The notes under the pieces are model-generated. The model saw only the letters and a program-made list of their open reading frames with translations, was not told the DNA's origin and made no database searches. This document shows positions 1-11,906 of a DNA stretch of 64,000 nt, piece by piece. The stretch comes from Rhodamnia argentea (lineage: Eukaryota; Streptophyta; Magnoliopsida; Myrtales; Myrtaceae): the NCBI RefSeq assembly GCF_020921035.1, contig NC_063156.1, positions 5,580,001 to 5,644,000 on the forward strand, read 5' to 3'. The position numbers were made by a program, and so were the translations under genes. The stretch's first letter is position 1, and each line of letters starts with the position of its first letter.

Positions 1-1096
1 GTTGTCAAATTAATGTTGCTGGGGTATTGAACTTGTTCAAACTTTTTTTGACATTCCGACCAAACAAAAATGCTTTATTTTGACACACTTATTTGGGAGT
101 TCCATGAAACTATTTCTTGCTTCTACTCATAAATTCTCCTTAAAAACCTAAACTAAGGAATCATTTCTAAGTCTTTAAAAATTATAAAAACATGATAATG
201 ACTTTACATGTTAATTAGCTTGAAAGGTTTCAAGAGCTGGGCCTCGAATACAAAACCAATCCGTGAAAAACGAGAGATTTACAAAAGGTAAGAACATGAA
301 ATTAGAAGTCACATGGAGTAGATTAGTTACCTATATTATATTCTGGTATTTGGATTTCATTTGGAAAATGATTTCAATATCATAATCTTTTTTTGTTATA
401 TTTCTCTTTTTTTTTTTTTATTATCACGAGCTTGCCCGAGGCCGACGAGCTTGACCTCTTGTGAGCTTTAAGCTCGCTGGCCTTGGGTGAGCTCGACCTC
501 GCCGGATCTGGTGAGACCGAACCTAGCTAGCCTTAGGCAATCTTGTCTCTCTCCTATGGCTGGCCGTTGTTGTGGCTCATGACCGGCAATAGAGAATGAA
601 AAAAATAAAACGAAAAATTATTAAAAAAATCAATTCTGGAAAGTATTTTCACCTTTTTAGATTTATGAATTCACTTTCATAATTTTAAGCGTGAATTTTT
701 TGTTGACCAAAACTTGTTTTCCGTTATGAGTCATTTTCATCGAACTAGATGAGTGATAGTCTCGAAAATTAATTCTCGAAAAATATTTTCACATAAAAAA
801 ACGCAGGCTAAGTTAGGGCTCAGATGCAATGAGTAAAATTGACGATTTTTCTCTAACGAGCCATTGGCGACCATCAAGCGGTGATTAGCCAAGCTGCTCG
901 GACAACCATTGCACCTATTGTCCCATCTGTCTATCTCTGTGGTTGATCCCAAGGGCATTCATGAGAACACGTTCGTCGTATCCTAATTTCTATCTCCATT
1001 GTTTATGGCCACCAAGAACAGCCTTGAAGAGGACAAATTATAGGGGACGTAGCGAGGAAAGTCGAACTTTGAGAACAAGCACCAAGTCACACTTAC
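1..1096 (-). other. Intron of the first OMT gene (continues off the left edge), with a foldback-element fragment
   Basis: On the minus strand this stretch follows the GTAAGT donor of the OMT exon ending at 1097. It holds no recognisable exon 2. The two related copies in the window have introns of about 1.1 and 1.8 kb, so exon 2 is expected just beyond the left edge. About 355-810 is a degenerate element with AT-rich arms around a GC-rich core full of 'ctcgcc/ggcgag'-like words, the same build as the elements near 18.6, 20.4, 42.1 and 47.1 kb. Confidence 0.5.
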
Positions 1097-1849
1097 CTTC
1101 ATGAAAACAGCATCAGCACTCGGAATGGCCTCGAACATGTCTCCCCCGACATGAGAGACCCCGCCACACACCGGCGCATCAGCAATAACGTTAGGCCGGT
1201 CGAAGTTAATCCCCTTGATGTGCGGGTATGACCTCACTATCTCGGCCACAGCGACGCCTGTCCCGCCTCCAACGTCCACCAGCGATCCCACGCGCTCGAA
1301 CCCCTCTTTGCACGCATCCACGATGGCTTTCATCATGAACTTGTTCGTGCACGCCATGGCATCGTTGAATATGCGGTTGTACTCGGGGTTCTCCAGCTGC
1401 AAATCCCACAAATCGTGGCCATTAGCCCTCTTGAACCCGGCCGATCCCTCGTCCTTGACGCAGTCTCCGAGGTAGTGCCACGCGGACACCACTGTCGGGT
1501 GGCCCTGCAGCAGCACCATTGGCGCAAGGCTGAGGTGGCTGGCGTCCTGCAAGAGCCATCTTGACGACGGGGCGAGGCCGTAGAGCATCTCTCCACCATC
1601 GCGGTGCGCGGAGAAGATGTTCTTGCGAACCAGGAGCCGCATGACGCGGGCGAGGTAGGCGGTTTTGGGAGATGGAGTGGGGAAGCGGGAGGCTATTTGG
1701 GCCAAGGTGACTGGCCCCCCGGCCTGCGAGTGGATGATGTCGGGTATCCGGAGCTCCACCGCGCACTTCAGCGCCATTGAGTCCGCCACCGCAAACATGT
1801 GCTTCCATACTTGGGCTTGGCCACTCAACGTTTCGTCGAGCGGTTCCAT
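1097..1849 (-). CDS. O-methyltransferase, exon 1 (partial gene; exon 2 beyond the window)
   Basis: Exon 1 encodes 251 residues of a class I plant S-adenosylmethionine-dependent O-methyltransferase of the caffeate / isoflavone / resveratrol OMT type. The N-terminal dimerisation domain spans about residues 10-110. The SAM-binding loop DVGGGTG is at 192-198, followed by GINFDRPNV (213-221) and VGGDMF (234-239). The exon ends after VFMK with a good donor (AAG|GTAAGT), the same phase-0 boundary as in the intact copy at 12.2-15.1 kb. The ATG at 1849 aligns with that copy. Family members act in the cytosol on phenolic hydroxyl groups; the substrate cannot be read from sequence. The exon shows no lesion, but the catalytic half is outside the window, so functionality is unproven. 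Confidence 0.85.
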
Positions 1850-1904
1850 GCTCGCTTTTCTTGATTGGGGCAGCGGGTGAGGCCAGAAGAGAGCGTCGCA
1901 TCGT

Positions 1905-1911
1905 CTATATA
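1905..1911 (-). promoter_or_regulatory. Candidate TATA box of the first OMT gene
   Basis: Minus-strand TATATAG lies about 56-62 bp upstream of the ATG at 1849, a normal spacing for a short plant 5' UTR. Confidence 0.5.
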
Positions 1912-2479
1912 GGCCGAGGTGATCCTAGGGTTCAGCTGAATATTTTTGCGAGGATTGATGATGTTGGCAGTGGAATGACGAGGCCTGTCCCAAAATTTAT
2001 TAAATTCACTGACTTACCAAAATCAGGATTAATATATCAAGCAAGCCCACCAATTTAGACCACCGACAGATCTCCATGCCTTCGGGTTCTCAGATGGGTT
2101 CTGCCCCCTCTTAACATTTCAAATTCAAAACCACACGTTAAAGAAAAGATTTATGCTCCCATTTATTCCACAAAAAAAATATATTTATGAAAATAATCAT
2201 TTATATCGCTTAAAATAATTAACCAACGAAAAATATATTCATTATCAAGAATAATTTACTAGCCTCCTTTTTAATTAAAGCTCTCAATTGATTGATCTTG
2301 ACAACAGTATCAAACTTGTGTCAAAGTATAAACACCCGAGTCTTCCTCGAGTAGTTATCCATAACTATTTACATAAATTTAGCACTCTTCTTCAAAGGAA
2401 ACCGTGAAAACCTGCGAACATTCAAGTGAAGTAATTCTATAATTTTCGTGGTTTCTCTCATAGCCACACTAAATTGCAC

Positions 2480-4365
2480 TTTTTGCCGTTAATCTAAATC
2501 ACAACATCTGTATATATTCAGCCTATTAGCAATATAACCACACAATAAATTTCTTTCACTTAAAACCTTCAGGCTTCTCTCATCAATGTGCCTCAAATGC
2601 ATATGCCATAATTCTGCCTCTCCAACAGAGGCATCTGATGTCTCTGGAGCAAAATCAATTACTATTTCACCTTGAAGCTCATACATGACATTGTGCTCGA
2701 TTCCTTTTATTATCATCAAGGCACCTCGAATAATTTTTAGAATTCTACATTCTGAATACTACCAACACCCAGCTGAATCTAGGGCATTCAAGGAAATCAA
2801 ATTTTTCTTCAACTCTGGGACAAGCCTTGCTCTAGTCAATGTCCTTATAATACCATCATGCATTCTGATTCTAATAACGCTAACACCTACAACATCGCAT
2901 TCAATGTTATTTCCCAACCGCACTTTACTACTATCCATGCATTGATAAATAATAAACTAGTTTCCGTTTGGTGTAGCATAAAAAGAACAATTAGAATCCA
3001 TAATCTATTTGCCAAATGCAAATCTTCAATGGCAAACAAGACAAAATCTGCATTATCCAAATTATAATAAACTATAACTACAACATAATCCATAAACTCA
3101 ACTCCAATTCCCTTACCTTTCTCATTCTTCAGCTTTAAGCAATTCCTTCTAAGATGCCATTTCTTGCCATAGTTCCAACAGACAGCACCACTAGTCCTAG
3201 ACTGACTATATTTGTTCAAGTTAATACTACTTATACTAACACGAGTACTAGTTCTTTCTCTATTTTCACATACTAAAGCAGTAGATACAGCTTCGTCAGA
3301 TTCTCTTCTATGGATATCTTAACTCAGAATCAAATCTCAAATTTCATCAAACGTCAAACTTGTTGATCCGGAAGAATTACTAACAGCAGTAATAGTAGTA
3401 TTTCAACTATTTGGTAACGAGGATAATAGAATTAAAGCACATATTTCATTTTCAAAGTCAATATCAATTGAATTCAATTGATTAATATTCACATTGAATT
3501 CATTGATATGATTAGCAAGCGATGCACCTTTGCTCATCTTCAAATTAAACATCCATCGCATCAAATAAGCATTGTTAATCGCAGAGGGCTTCTCGTACAT
3601 ATCCAATAGGACTTTCATCAAACCCGTTGTGGTATTCTTTTTGACAATATTAAACACGAATGTTACAAACCAACGTCAACCAAATAACATTCATCGCTCG
3701 TCTATCCAGTAATTCCCAGTTAGCTTGCTTCATCGTATTGGCTTCTTCCTAGATAAGGGTAAATGTAATTTCGTTTGATACAGATAATCCTCAATCTGCA
3801 TATTCTAGAAATCAAAATCCTTCCCATCAAATCTGTTGATTTTCACTTTAACTTCTTCTATCACCATCGATTCGATTCAACTCAAGCAAGCATTGCTCTG
3901 ATACCAAATGTTGCTCGAAATAAGCAATCGAATAACAAAATAGAAAGAACAAGAAAATAAATCGGACACCGGATGTACATAATTCGATTGTAGAGATCTA
4001 CGTCCACGGAAAGAGCAATAACAAATTTCACTATCGATCAAAAGATACAACGGAGAGTACAAACTACACTCAAGTCATTCAAATACTCTTAGTGTTTTTC
4101 AACCCTAATTGTATCCAATAATGTACATAGTGTTTAGCCCTCAATTCCTTATGAAATAATCTCAATCTTTCGAAAGAATAATGCACAAATTCTTACCACA
4201 AGAATTTTTCAGCTCGAACACAAATTCTTCTTGAATGTAATTCGCGAAGAAAACTTCACTTCATGAACGGTAAGAAGACCCTCGCTTTTATTAACAACGG
4301 CATTAGAAAAATACCCTCAATCACAAATATATATATATTGCCCAAATAAAACCTGCAGAAGAGGA
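2480..4365 (-). mobile_element. Truncated, degenerate Ty1/copia retrotransposon (LTR, PBS, gag, protease, pre-integrase)
   Basis: Reading on the minus strand, an LTR ends at about 3909. It is followed by a primer-binding site (TTTGGTATCAGAGC, about 3894-3908) matching initiator-Met tRNA. Then come Gag (about 3657-3403, with MYEKPSA and LILLSSLP), a CCHC knuckle (about 3180-3130: CWNYGKKWHLRRNC), a protease core with DSNCSF and an in-frame TAG just after, and a GAG-pre-integrase block (about 2635-2530: ELWHMHLRHIDERSLKVLS). Several stops and frame changes separate these pieces. Integrase, reverse transcriptase and RNase H are missing, and no matching second LTR follows, so the element is truncated and inactive. 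The outer LTR boundary (about 4365) is approximate. Confidence 0.88.
3909..4365 (-). repeat. 5' LTR of the truncated copia element
   Basis: The plus-strand edge begins TGTTGCTCG directly beside the tRNA-Met primer-binding site, as an LTR terminus should. Its U5-like part resembles the LTR remnant at about 32.34-32.52 kb in the opposite orientation. The distal edge was not defined by a CA terminus. Confidence 0.65.
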
Positions 4366-4440
4366 TTCCAACGTGCGACTGAGTTCTAATATTAAAAAAA
4401 AAAAATCTGCACAAAATTAGGAAAACAATGGCACCCCCTG

Positions 4441-4594
4441 TGGACAGCCATTCGCGAGGGCTCGAAAGGCCAAATCATTTATCAAATTCTGGAATCTTTG
4501 CTATGACCACCTTGCCATTCTTTTTTGGGATTGTTTTTCTGAAATTTCTTAAAATCTTGTCGCAATCTTGATCTCTCTTATCATACATGATGCA
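4441..4594 (-). pseudogene. Orphan OMT exon-2 fragment (copy A)
   Basis: Minus-strand translation from an intact-looking acceptor (ACAG at 4598-4595) gives IMYD...DCDKILRNFRK.IPKKNGKVVI, clearly the start of OMT exon 2. It then runs into a stop after about 40 codons, and the rest of exon 2 is absent. No exon 1 of its own is present. An equivalent fragment sits at the same relative place in copy B (10205-10325), so it predates the segmental duplication. Confidence 0.8.
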
Positions 4595-4859
4595 CTGTAA
4601 AAACAAAAACTAGAAAAGACAAAAGGAATTATTGGAGCCGTGAATCACGTGTTTTTTTTCTTAATGTACTTAACGAGTGTGCTCAATGTGTAATCTCTGT
4701 GCTTATGAAAAGTTGACATTAATTGGCTAAATAATGACATGAATATGTATATGTGTATGTATCCACGGACAACGGCTCAACAACCGCACTTGTGGGTGGG
4801 GGGTGAAACCGTCGAATTCAGAGATTGAGGGCCAATGTCGATTTAAATTTTTTTGTGTT

Positions 4860-5290
4860 AAGAGTCGTCAGACTACTGTGAAGAGGTTTTTTTCACGATA
4901 GGGAGAAAAAGGAGCCGCCATCGGAGCCGTCAAATTCAAAGATATGGCCAAGGTCGAACCTCGCCAGTGGCAATTGAGGACGAGCTTCGCCAGAGGGCAA
5001 TGAGGTTGGCCGGTTGCAGAGATCTGGCAACTAGCTGGAGAAATAAGGAAGGAAAAAAACAGAGAAAAAAACAGAGAAGATATTAAAATATTATTACAAA
5101 TTATATAGGTCAGTGCCGATTGTGTCACGTAGGACACTGGAGTCCATGTCTGCGATTTTCGATCAAAATTGGCTTAATGGACTAAATTAGCGCAAATGCA
5201 AAAAGTTTATAACTCTATCGATAAAAATAGTTTATGATTGAAATAACATAATTATAATAGATTTAATTTTTTTTTATAATCTTCCTCGCT
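4860..5290. mobile_element. Right half of a MULE-like long-TIR element (copy A)
   Basis: The arm reads '...gactaaattagcgcaaatgc...aaattgacataattat...' and matches the right arms of the complete elements at 13.5, 38.2 and 40.0 kb. The left arm is missing. Copy B carries the same half (about 10605-11125), so truncation came before the duplication. Confidence 0.55.
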
Positions 5291-5911
5291 TACAGTGATA
5301 ATGACTCAGGGTTGAAAGTTATCAGCAATAATCGATTGGCCCTTCCCTTCGCAAAACGGGGCCTGATATCATCTCTAAGACTGGTCAACAATATATGGTA
5401 AATTCCTCATCACTTTTGCGATTGTCATTTTGTTCGCCGAAGGTTAAATAATATATTCGGATTTTCATACTAATATTTCCCTTTGTACTTTATTTTTCTG
5501 AAGGTTAGAAGGTTACTATAATGGCATTTGTGGATTTCTAGATAGTGGAATATGCTTTTCCTCATTTTTCTGGGAAAATTTTCAAAAACGAGTGACGACA
5601 CTACGTATAGAGCTTACTAAGTCCATGACTAGGGTTTAAGTCGTCATGTTGAACATATGATTTATCTATGCACAGAAAAAGCTCGAAAGCATGCGATCCA
5701 ACATGCGAATAACCCTCTATAGATGACCAGAAAACACATAGATTAGTAATTTCAAAACATAGAACTCGGGACATATATCAACAAAAGACAGTAAACCTTG
5801 TCTCAGATTGAGAGTCCCTAGTGAATTCAATTCTCTTAACTATCTAAAGCTGTCACAAATGGAACATACGACTCGTGTTTATTGGACTTGCACAATTTTG
5901 GCGCAGCCAAA

Positions 5912-6914
5912 TCACAGTGGATAGGCTTCAATAATGAATAACAAAGAAGAAGTTTTGATGATGTTGTAGCGAGGAAACCCTCCCTTCTCCACAATATTCT
6001 TCCATTCAAGTTCGTCCCTCTCCTTACCGCCCGAGCAATGCGCCATCATGACCAGATCGAGCACAGTTCCGATCTCATCGAACATGCCATTGCCCTCTGG
6101 TTTCAACATAAAATCTGCTATGATCACCTTGCCATTCTTTTCTGGGATTTTTTTTTTTACAATTTTTAAAATCTTGATGCAATCTTCGTCCCCCCCGATC
6201 ATGCATTATCCTCTATAAAACAAATGACAAAGAATCCCGTGGAACACAAAAATTATTCCATGTACTTTTTTCCCTTCCCGAAAAAAAAAAAGAAAAAGAA
6301 GAAGAACAAACAAAAAAAATTTACTCTAGGCCAGTTCTGCTGGTTTGGTATGATTCTTGTAGGAACTGGGACTCGAAACCGGTTATTCCCAATTCCAAAT
6401 TATTTGGACCAATTTCAGCGAAAACCACCAAAACAGGTCTGTTCGATCCGATTTGGTCCATTTCCTAGGTTGAACCGGGATCAATGAACAACCCCCCCAA
6501 AAAAAAAAAAAAAGAACATCCCCACACCTGTAGTTGGATAAGTTACGTATGTATGTGATATTCATGTTTGTAACCCACCAATGAGAAATCCAGTTTGAAA
6601 GACTTTCTTCCAATTAGGGATAGATAAAAATGAGGCCTCTAAGTTTATGCGTGAGTTAAATAGAAACTTTTGAAATCTCGCTTATTAAAAGCCTAATCGG
6701 AGGAAATTTTCTTCAATTAGCAATGAAGAAAAACATAGCCTTTTTATTCAAAAACAAGGTGCTCGATCCCTACTGCTCCTTAATTTGAGATTTCACAAAA
6801 CTTATTTACTAGCGTAACAAACTAAATACATAAATAATGTGAAATCCGAGATATATTCCACACGAATAATATCGGACATGGCTAGGACTTCGGGATGCCA
6901 CTATACATATGGTT

Positions 6915-6946
<32 letters not shown>

Positions 6947-8069
6947 TGTTATTGAACAACAAATAGTCTCACATGGAACTGTTTTCCTATAAACTTGATT
7001 CCCCAAAAATGAAGGAAAAAAAATAAATACATCTGCACATCACTTTAGAATACCTATGTGACGGTAGAAAAGGCGGATTCTTGAGCCGTAACATAGAGAA
7101 ACGAGTAGCTATTGTGTGGTTTATAAGCCATGTGGATCAATATAATTGACATCATTAATTACGTGAGTTTTATTGTAAGAATTATATGATTAAGGATCCA
7201 GAAATATAAAATAATTGATCATGTGTCATAGGAAAAATGCAAAATTCGCGGCTTCATTAATATGTATGAAATATCTTACAATAAAAACTCGCCTTTGTGA
7301 AAACTGTATCAGCATGCGGTATAGTCTCAAACATGTCTCCTCCAACATGAGTGACTCCGTCGTGCACTGGCGCCGTCTCAACAACGTGAGGCAGATCGAA
7401 ATTAATCCCCTGAATGTGCGGATTTGACTTAATGATCTCGGCCAGGGGATCCTCCCTCCGACATCGACCAGAGATCCAATGCTCTCGAGTCCCTCCTTAT
7501 ACCCTTCCACGATGGCCCTGGCCAAGAGCCTGCTCGTACACGCCATATCCCATCATTGAACAGGCGGTTGAACTCAGGATTCTCCGGTGCGAAGTCCCAA
7601 ACCGCGCGGCCGTCAGCAATCTCGAACGCGCCGCCGCCATTCCCGATGCAGTCGCTGGGGCAATGCCACAGGATATCAGCCATGGGTGGTTTTGTATCAG
7701 CACCATCGATGCAAGGCTGAGCTCAGACCCGGGCCCGTGGAAGAGCCATCTCGATCAAAGGGTGAGGCCGTAGAGTGTCTCCTGACCCTCATGGCCGCCA
7801 TCGGGTTGGCAACGATGAGCGGAGAACATGTTATTGTGGACAAGGAGTCTCATGATGCGCGCCAGGTAGGCGATTCCAGGGAACGGGGAGGGGATGCGGG
7901 AGGCTATTTGGGCTAGCGTGACAGGGAGGCCGCCGTAAGAAAGGATGATGTCGGGTACTCAGAGCTCAACCGCGCATTTCAGCACCATCGAGTCGGCGAA
8001 CACAAACATGTGCTTCCATATGTGTGCTCGGCCTCTTAGGGTTGCTTCAGTTCCATCAAGCGATTCCAC
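5912..8069 (-). pseudogene. O-methyltransferase pseudogene (two exons, multiple lesions)
   Basis: Exon 1 is 7293-8069 and exon 2 is 5912-6212 (minus strand), collinear with the intact gene at 12217-15096. Lesions seen directly: the start codon is GTG (8069-8067) where the intact copy has ATG. A CGA codon in VELRIPDII has become TGA. The SAM-loop region (about 7440-7470) carries a deletion, and a small insertion near 7545-7550 shifts frame. The donor is GC instead of GT (7292-7291). In exon 2 the HDW tryptophan codon reads CGG, followed by an expanded G run (about 6191-6197) that shifts frame. Downstream the C-terminal frame is still open to the AYPL end, so decay is moderate. No functional OMT can come from this locus. 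Confidence 0.92.
6912..6938. repeat. (TG)n microsatellite
   Basis: About 12 uninterrupted TG units in the intron of the OMT pseudogene. They are absent at the matching place in copy B (about 13190). Confidence 0.9.
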
Positions 8070-8287
8070 TCTGTCTCTCTCTCTCTCTCTCAGCTTGCTT
8101 TGGTTTGGGATATAGTACGAGGAACGAAGAGAAGTACGAGGCTTCGTAACATACGGGGCCGAAGCTACCTGATTCTGTTCAGATATTAATCTGGTGGTCG
8201 GTTGTTGGTTGACAAGGGGAACACAGCTTACCTGATTATGATCAGATATTCATCTGGCGTTGGGTTCACAAAAACGAAAAGAGAGAA

Positions 8288-9778
8288 TTCTAGAAGTGCC
8301 TTCTCTCTTTTCATGCATGGTTTTTCTTTTATCTTTGACCCTACTTAAATATTTAACTTCGTACTAACTTGATATTTTCTCCGGTTTTAACTCCAATAAA
8401 TATCTGCAGTAAAGTTAGAGCTTGGAAATTCTCCAGTTTTGTTTTGGCCAGCGATGATTTTATGCATGTCTCACTAAGAACAAAAGCAATGTTTGTCAAA
8501 CAAATCGACCTTAACTCGTTTACTACTGCGGAGTAACTTTGTTACCAGGTTGAGATTGTTGATACCTAATTTTGTCGATCCAGCATGTCGTGTTCTCCCG
8601 GAAAATAGAAAAAGGCCAAGATAGGTAAAAATGCATTTTTCCATTTATTATTTCGAATAAGAAAATAGAAAACAGAAATTTGAAACCAAAAAAAGAGGGA
8701 AAAGGAATTGGATAGGGCCGGGTCGACCCGGACCAACGAGGGAGGACCCGGCCCGCATTGTTTTTTTCTCGTACGAAGCTTCCATTTGTTTTTCTCCGCT
8801 TGGGCCCATGCGTACGGCCCACTTCGCCCCCTCGTCTTCTCCTCATCGAACAGAAACAGGCCCAGCCCGGCCTCTCTCCGTCTTCCTTCTTCCTCCCGCG
8901 AAACAGAGGAGCGCGCCCCTCACCGGTCAACGGCGAACCAATGATAAGTCTAGTAAAAGATGAGATTTGATAATGAAAAAAATATTTTCTCCCCTCTGAA
9001 CAAATAAAACGTAATCTAATATAAATACCAGGTCAAAAGCTTCAAATGCACTTATACAGGTCAACTAAATTGGATTAACAAAATTTCAAAGAGTTTGATT
9101 TTTCTCGTTACTAGTTGGGTTACCAAAAAAGTCATGTATTTATTGCAATTGTATCAATTCAGTCTTAAATATTTTTTTGACCAATTGAGTCCATTCTACT
9201 AATTTCAATCGGAAAATCACTAAGATGGCACTACCGGCATTGACGTGATAATTTTTAATAATAGTTTAATATTTTTTGAATATTTTTTTTTTTCTTTTCC
9301 TTCTCTTTATCCTCCTCCAATCGATAAAAAAAACGAAAAGATAGAACTAGGGGTCTGCATGGCAATAAATCTTATTCGAAAAAGTGATTTTTGATTAGAA
9401 TTGATTTTTTCTGATTATGTTTCCCGATGAGTTTTAGAAAATCAGAAAGTGTTTTGTAATTGCACAAAATTTATATTTTATATGGAGAAAAAGTGATGAG
9501 AGAACTGAAAAGGAAAAATGAGAGATGTGAGACTTGATGTTGTTTTGTGTTTCTAAAAAATGATTTTTTTTTTCAAAATCAACTTTATTTTTTTCTTGTT
9601 TTTGTTCCAAAATTTTTTTCGAGAGCAGAATGAGAATAATTTACGTTACTAACCATGTTTCTCATCCTTCTTTTTTTATTTTGAAAAAAAATCAGAGAAT
9701 CAGGATCGCTACTGTGCAGGCCTCTAGAAGTGCCTTTTCTCCTTCCACGTAGGATTTTACTTTTACCTTGACCCTACC
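8288..9778. repeat. Interval flanked by about 55-bp direct repeats
   Basis: 8288-8345 and 9722-9778 share 'tctagaagtgcctt..tct' through 'ctttgaccctac'. The interval between them has no confident gene. About 9100-9330 is the left half of a MULE-like element. The long ORFs at 8523-8970 lie on both strands of one GC-rich patch and show no recognisable domain. Confidence 0.5.
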
Positions 9779-9779
9779 A

Positions 9780-10120
9780 TGTCAAAATCAAGTAGCAACG
9801 AGACGCTTTATCCATGTATTACATCGGGTCCTTTGGAATGTACGACGAAGTTGAAGTAATTTGTCCATGTCGTGAGTTGTGAGCAAGGGTGGCAAATGAG
9901 TGCGTTGGATTGGGATTTTAGTGGATCATAAATGTGACCCAAACCCACCCAATTAATTCATGTTGATCTATTTATTTACTAAACAATTTTGATAATCCAT
10001 ACTTAACCCACATCCAATCCAAACCGATCCAACATAACAAAGAGATGGGCCCAACAAATCTAAAAAAATAAATAAACCAAAAATAAAAGAAATCTACAAA
10101 ATTAAATAAAAACCATTTGT
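9780..10120. other. Intergenic, repeat-derived, no gene seen
   Basis: About 9820-9895 resembles 20070-20130 ('ttggaatgta.gac.aagttgaagtaatt'), so it is a further copy of the 17-20 kb repeat. About 9890-10070 is rich in 'acccaaaccca' and 'ccaatccaaaccgatcc' words typical of a low-copy repeat. Confidence 0.5.
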
Positions 10121-10204
10121 TGCCCTTGAAAATATTCTGCGCAAAAAACATGAAAACAAAGGCACGCCTTATGGACGGCTGTTCATAATGGCTCGGAAGG
10201 CGAA

Positions 10205-10325
10205 ATCATTTATCGAATTCAGGAATCTCTGTTATGATCATCTTGACATTCTTTTTTAGGATTGCTTTTCTGTAATTTCTCAAAGTATTGACGCAATCTT
10301 CTTCGCTCCAATCATACATGATTTA
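10205..10325 (-). pseudogene. Orphan OMT exon-2 fragment (copy B)
   Basis: Minus-strand reading gives IMYDWSEEDCVNTLRNYRKAI and then KKN.KMIITEI before an in-frame stop. The acceptor has decayed (ACGG instead of ACAG). It is the counterpart of 4441-4594. Confidence 0.8.
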
Positions 10326-10604
10326 CCGTAAAAACAAAAGCAAGAAAAGACAAAAGAAATTATCGGAGTCATGAATCGTGTGTATTTTTCTTAATGTACT
10401 TAACGAGTGTGTTCGTGTAATCTCGTTGCTTATGAAAACTTGACATTAATTGCCTAAATAATGACAAGAATATATATATGGGGGGTCACGTCACCCAGAG
10501 TCCAACAACCGCACCTGTGGGGGTAAAACCGTCTAATTAAGATTTTGAGGGGCCAATGTCAAATTAAATTTTTTAGTGTTAAAAGTTGTCACTGGATTGT
10601 GAAT

Positions 10605-11125
10605 AAGTTTTTTTAAATGAAAGGGAGAAAAAGGAGCCGCAATCGGAGCCGTCGAATTTAGAGATATGGGAAAGGTAGAGCCTTGTTAGTGGCCGGTAAG
10701 GGCAAGCTTTGCTTGAGGCTAGTGAGGTCAAAGGTTTAGAGATATGAGCGACGTCGAGGTGGTCGGTAGGGGCAAACTTCGCCGGAGGCTAGTAAGGTCG
10801 ACCTTTGACCTCCTCGACCCATGCCTTTTGTCGTCTGCCAAGGTCCGATGATAGGTTGGAGGTAGAAAAAAAAAGAAAAAGACAAAATTAAAAAATTAAA
10901 ATATTATTTATAAACTATCCATGTCAGCACTAATCGCCTCATAAGAACGACGGGCATCCTTGTCAGCGATTTTCGATCAAAATTTATTGGATGGACTGAA
11001 TTGACATAAATATAAAAGGTTTAGGACTCAATTGAAAAGAAGAAGAAGAAGGAGGAGGATTTAGGATTGAATTGACATAATTATAAAAAATTTAGAACTT
11101 TTTTGATAGTTTTTTCACTTAGAAT
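10605..11125. mobile_element. Right half of a MULE-like long-TIR element (copy B)
   Basis: Same truncated arm as at 4860-5290, with a GC-rich 'aggtcg' core remnant and the terminal 'aatttagaacttttttgatag' arm. Confidence 0.55.
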
Positions 11126-11412
11126 GACAATGACTGAGGGATGAAAGTTATTGGCAACAATCAAATTGGTCCTTTCCTTCGCAAAACAGGGCATATATGT
11201 CGTAAATCCCTCGTCACTTTACCAATATCATTTTGTTCGTTGAGGGTTAAATGGTTTATTTGGATTACCATTCTTACATTTCCCTTTGTACTTTAATTTT
11301 CTGATTGTTAGAAGGTTACTATAATCGCGTTGGTGGATTTCTAAATAGTGTAATATGCTTTTCCTCCTTTTTTTTTATCATTCGCATATTCCAAAACGAA
11401 TGAAGACACTAA

Positions 11413-11906
11413 GGTTGCGTTTGGTTGTCGGGATTTCTGGTCAAGATAGGATTGGATGTGATAGAATAATAAATCTAGGGATTTGGCCATATCCTATCCA
11501 CTGTTTAGTAAACTGTGGATTTAAAGTCGATATTCTCTATCCTATGCATTTGTAAACGTATATCAATATAAATGACATATATGCCCCTACGTGATGCTCA
11601 TAATATTCGTCTTATTACTATAAAAATAACATTCTCATACACAAAAAAACTTGAAAATATACACATTTTATCGATTTTCAAACCTCTTTGCAAAAATAAA
11701 TAAATAAATAAATAAATAAAATGAAAATAGAAACAAATGGGCGAAAGTTGTTATATTTTAAAGTTAGTTTTATATGATAGATAGAGAAATCTTATCCGAC
11801 CTTATCCTACCCCCTCATTTTTATCAAGTTATATCCCATCTATATCCAACATTATCTACCAACCGAATAGATAAAAATATCCTATCTCTTTTATATGAAT
11901 ACCCCC
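11413..11906. mobile_element. PIF/Harbinger (Tourist)-like MITE with TAA target duplication
   Basis: A 494-bp insert starts GGTTGCGTTTGG and ends ATACCCCC. It is flanked by TAA at 11410-11412 and 11907-11909. Copy A (about 5605-5615) reads cactacgtatag straight through, which gives an empty site. A 3-bp TAA duplication with G-rich/C-rich ends fits the Harbinger superfamily. The terminal inverted repeats are degenerate. There is no ORF of note, so it is non-autonomous. Confidence 0.7.

Larger units (their letters stand above)
4404..8560. repeat. Segmental duplication, copy A (carries the OMT pseudogene)
   Basis: This segment aligns collinearly with about 10120-15450. Shared landmarks in order: an orphan exon-2 fragment, the 'cttaatgtacttaacgagtg' block (4661 / 10390), half of a MULE-like element, 'tccatgactagggtttaag' (about 5623 / 11925), OMT exon 2, intron, OMT exon 1, and the promoter block with 'ttcgtactaacttgatattt' (about 8358 / 15259). 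Divergence is substantial, with many substitutions and indels, so the duplication is not recent. Confidence 0.85.

Noticed and set aside
1035..1075. FPRY-like reading beyond the first OMT exon, resembling the GGFPRYNI end of exon 2
   Set aside because: Only about 12 bases match and neither the upstream catalytic part nor the AYPL end follows. Introns in the sister copies exceed 1 kb, so exon 2 outside the window is simpler than a fused remnant.
8523..8970. Overlapping frames of 70-135 codons on both strands
   Set aside because: Low-complexity Arg/Gly/Pro/Ser translations on both strands of one GC-rich patch, with no domain and no splice context.
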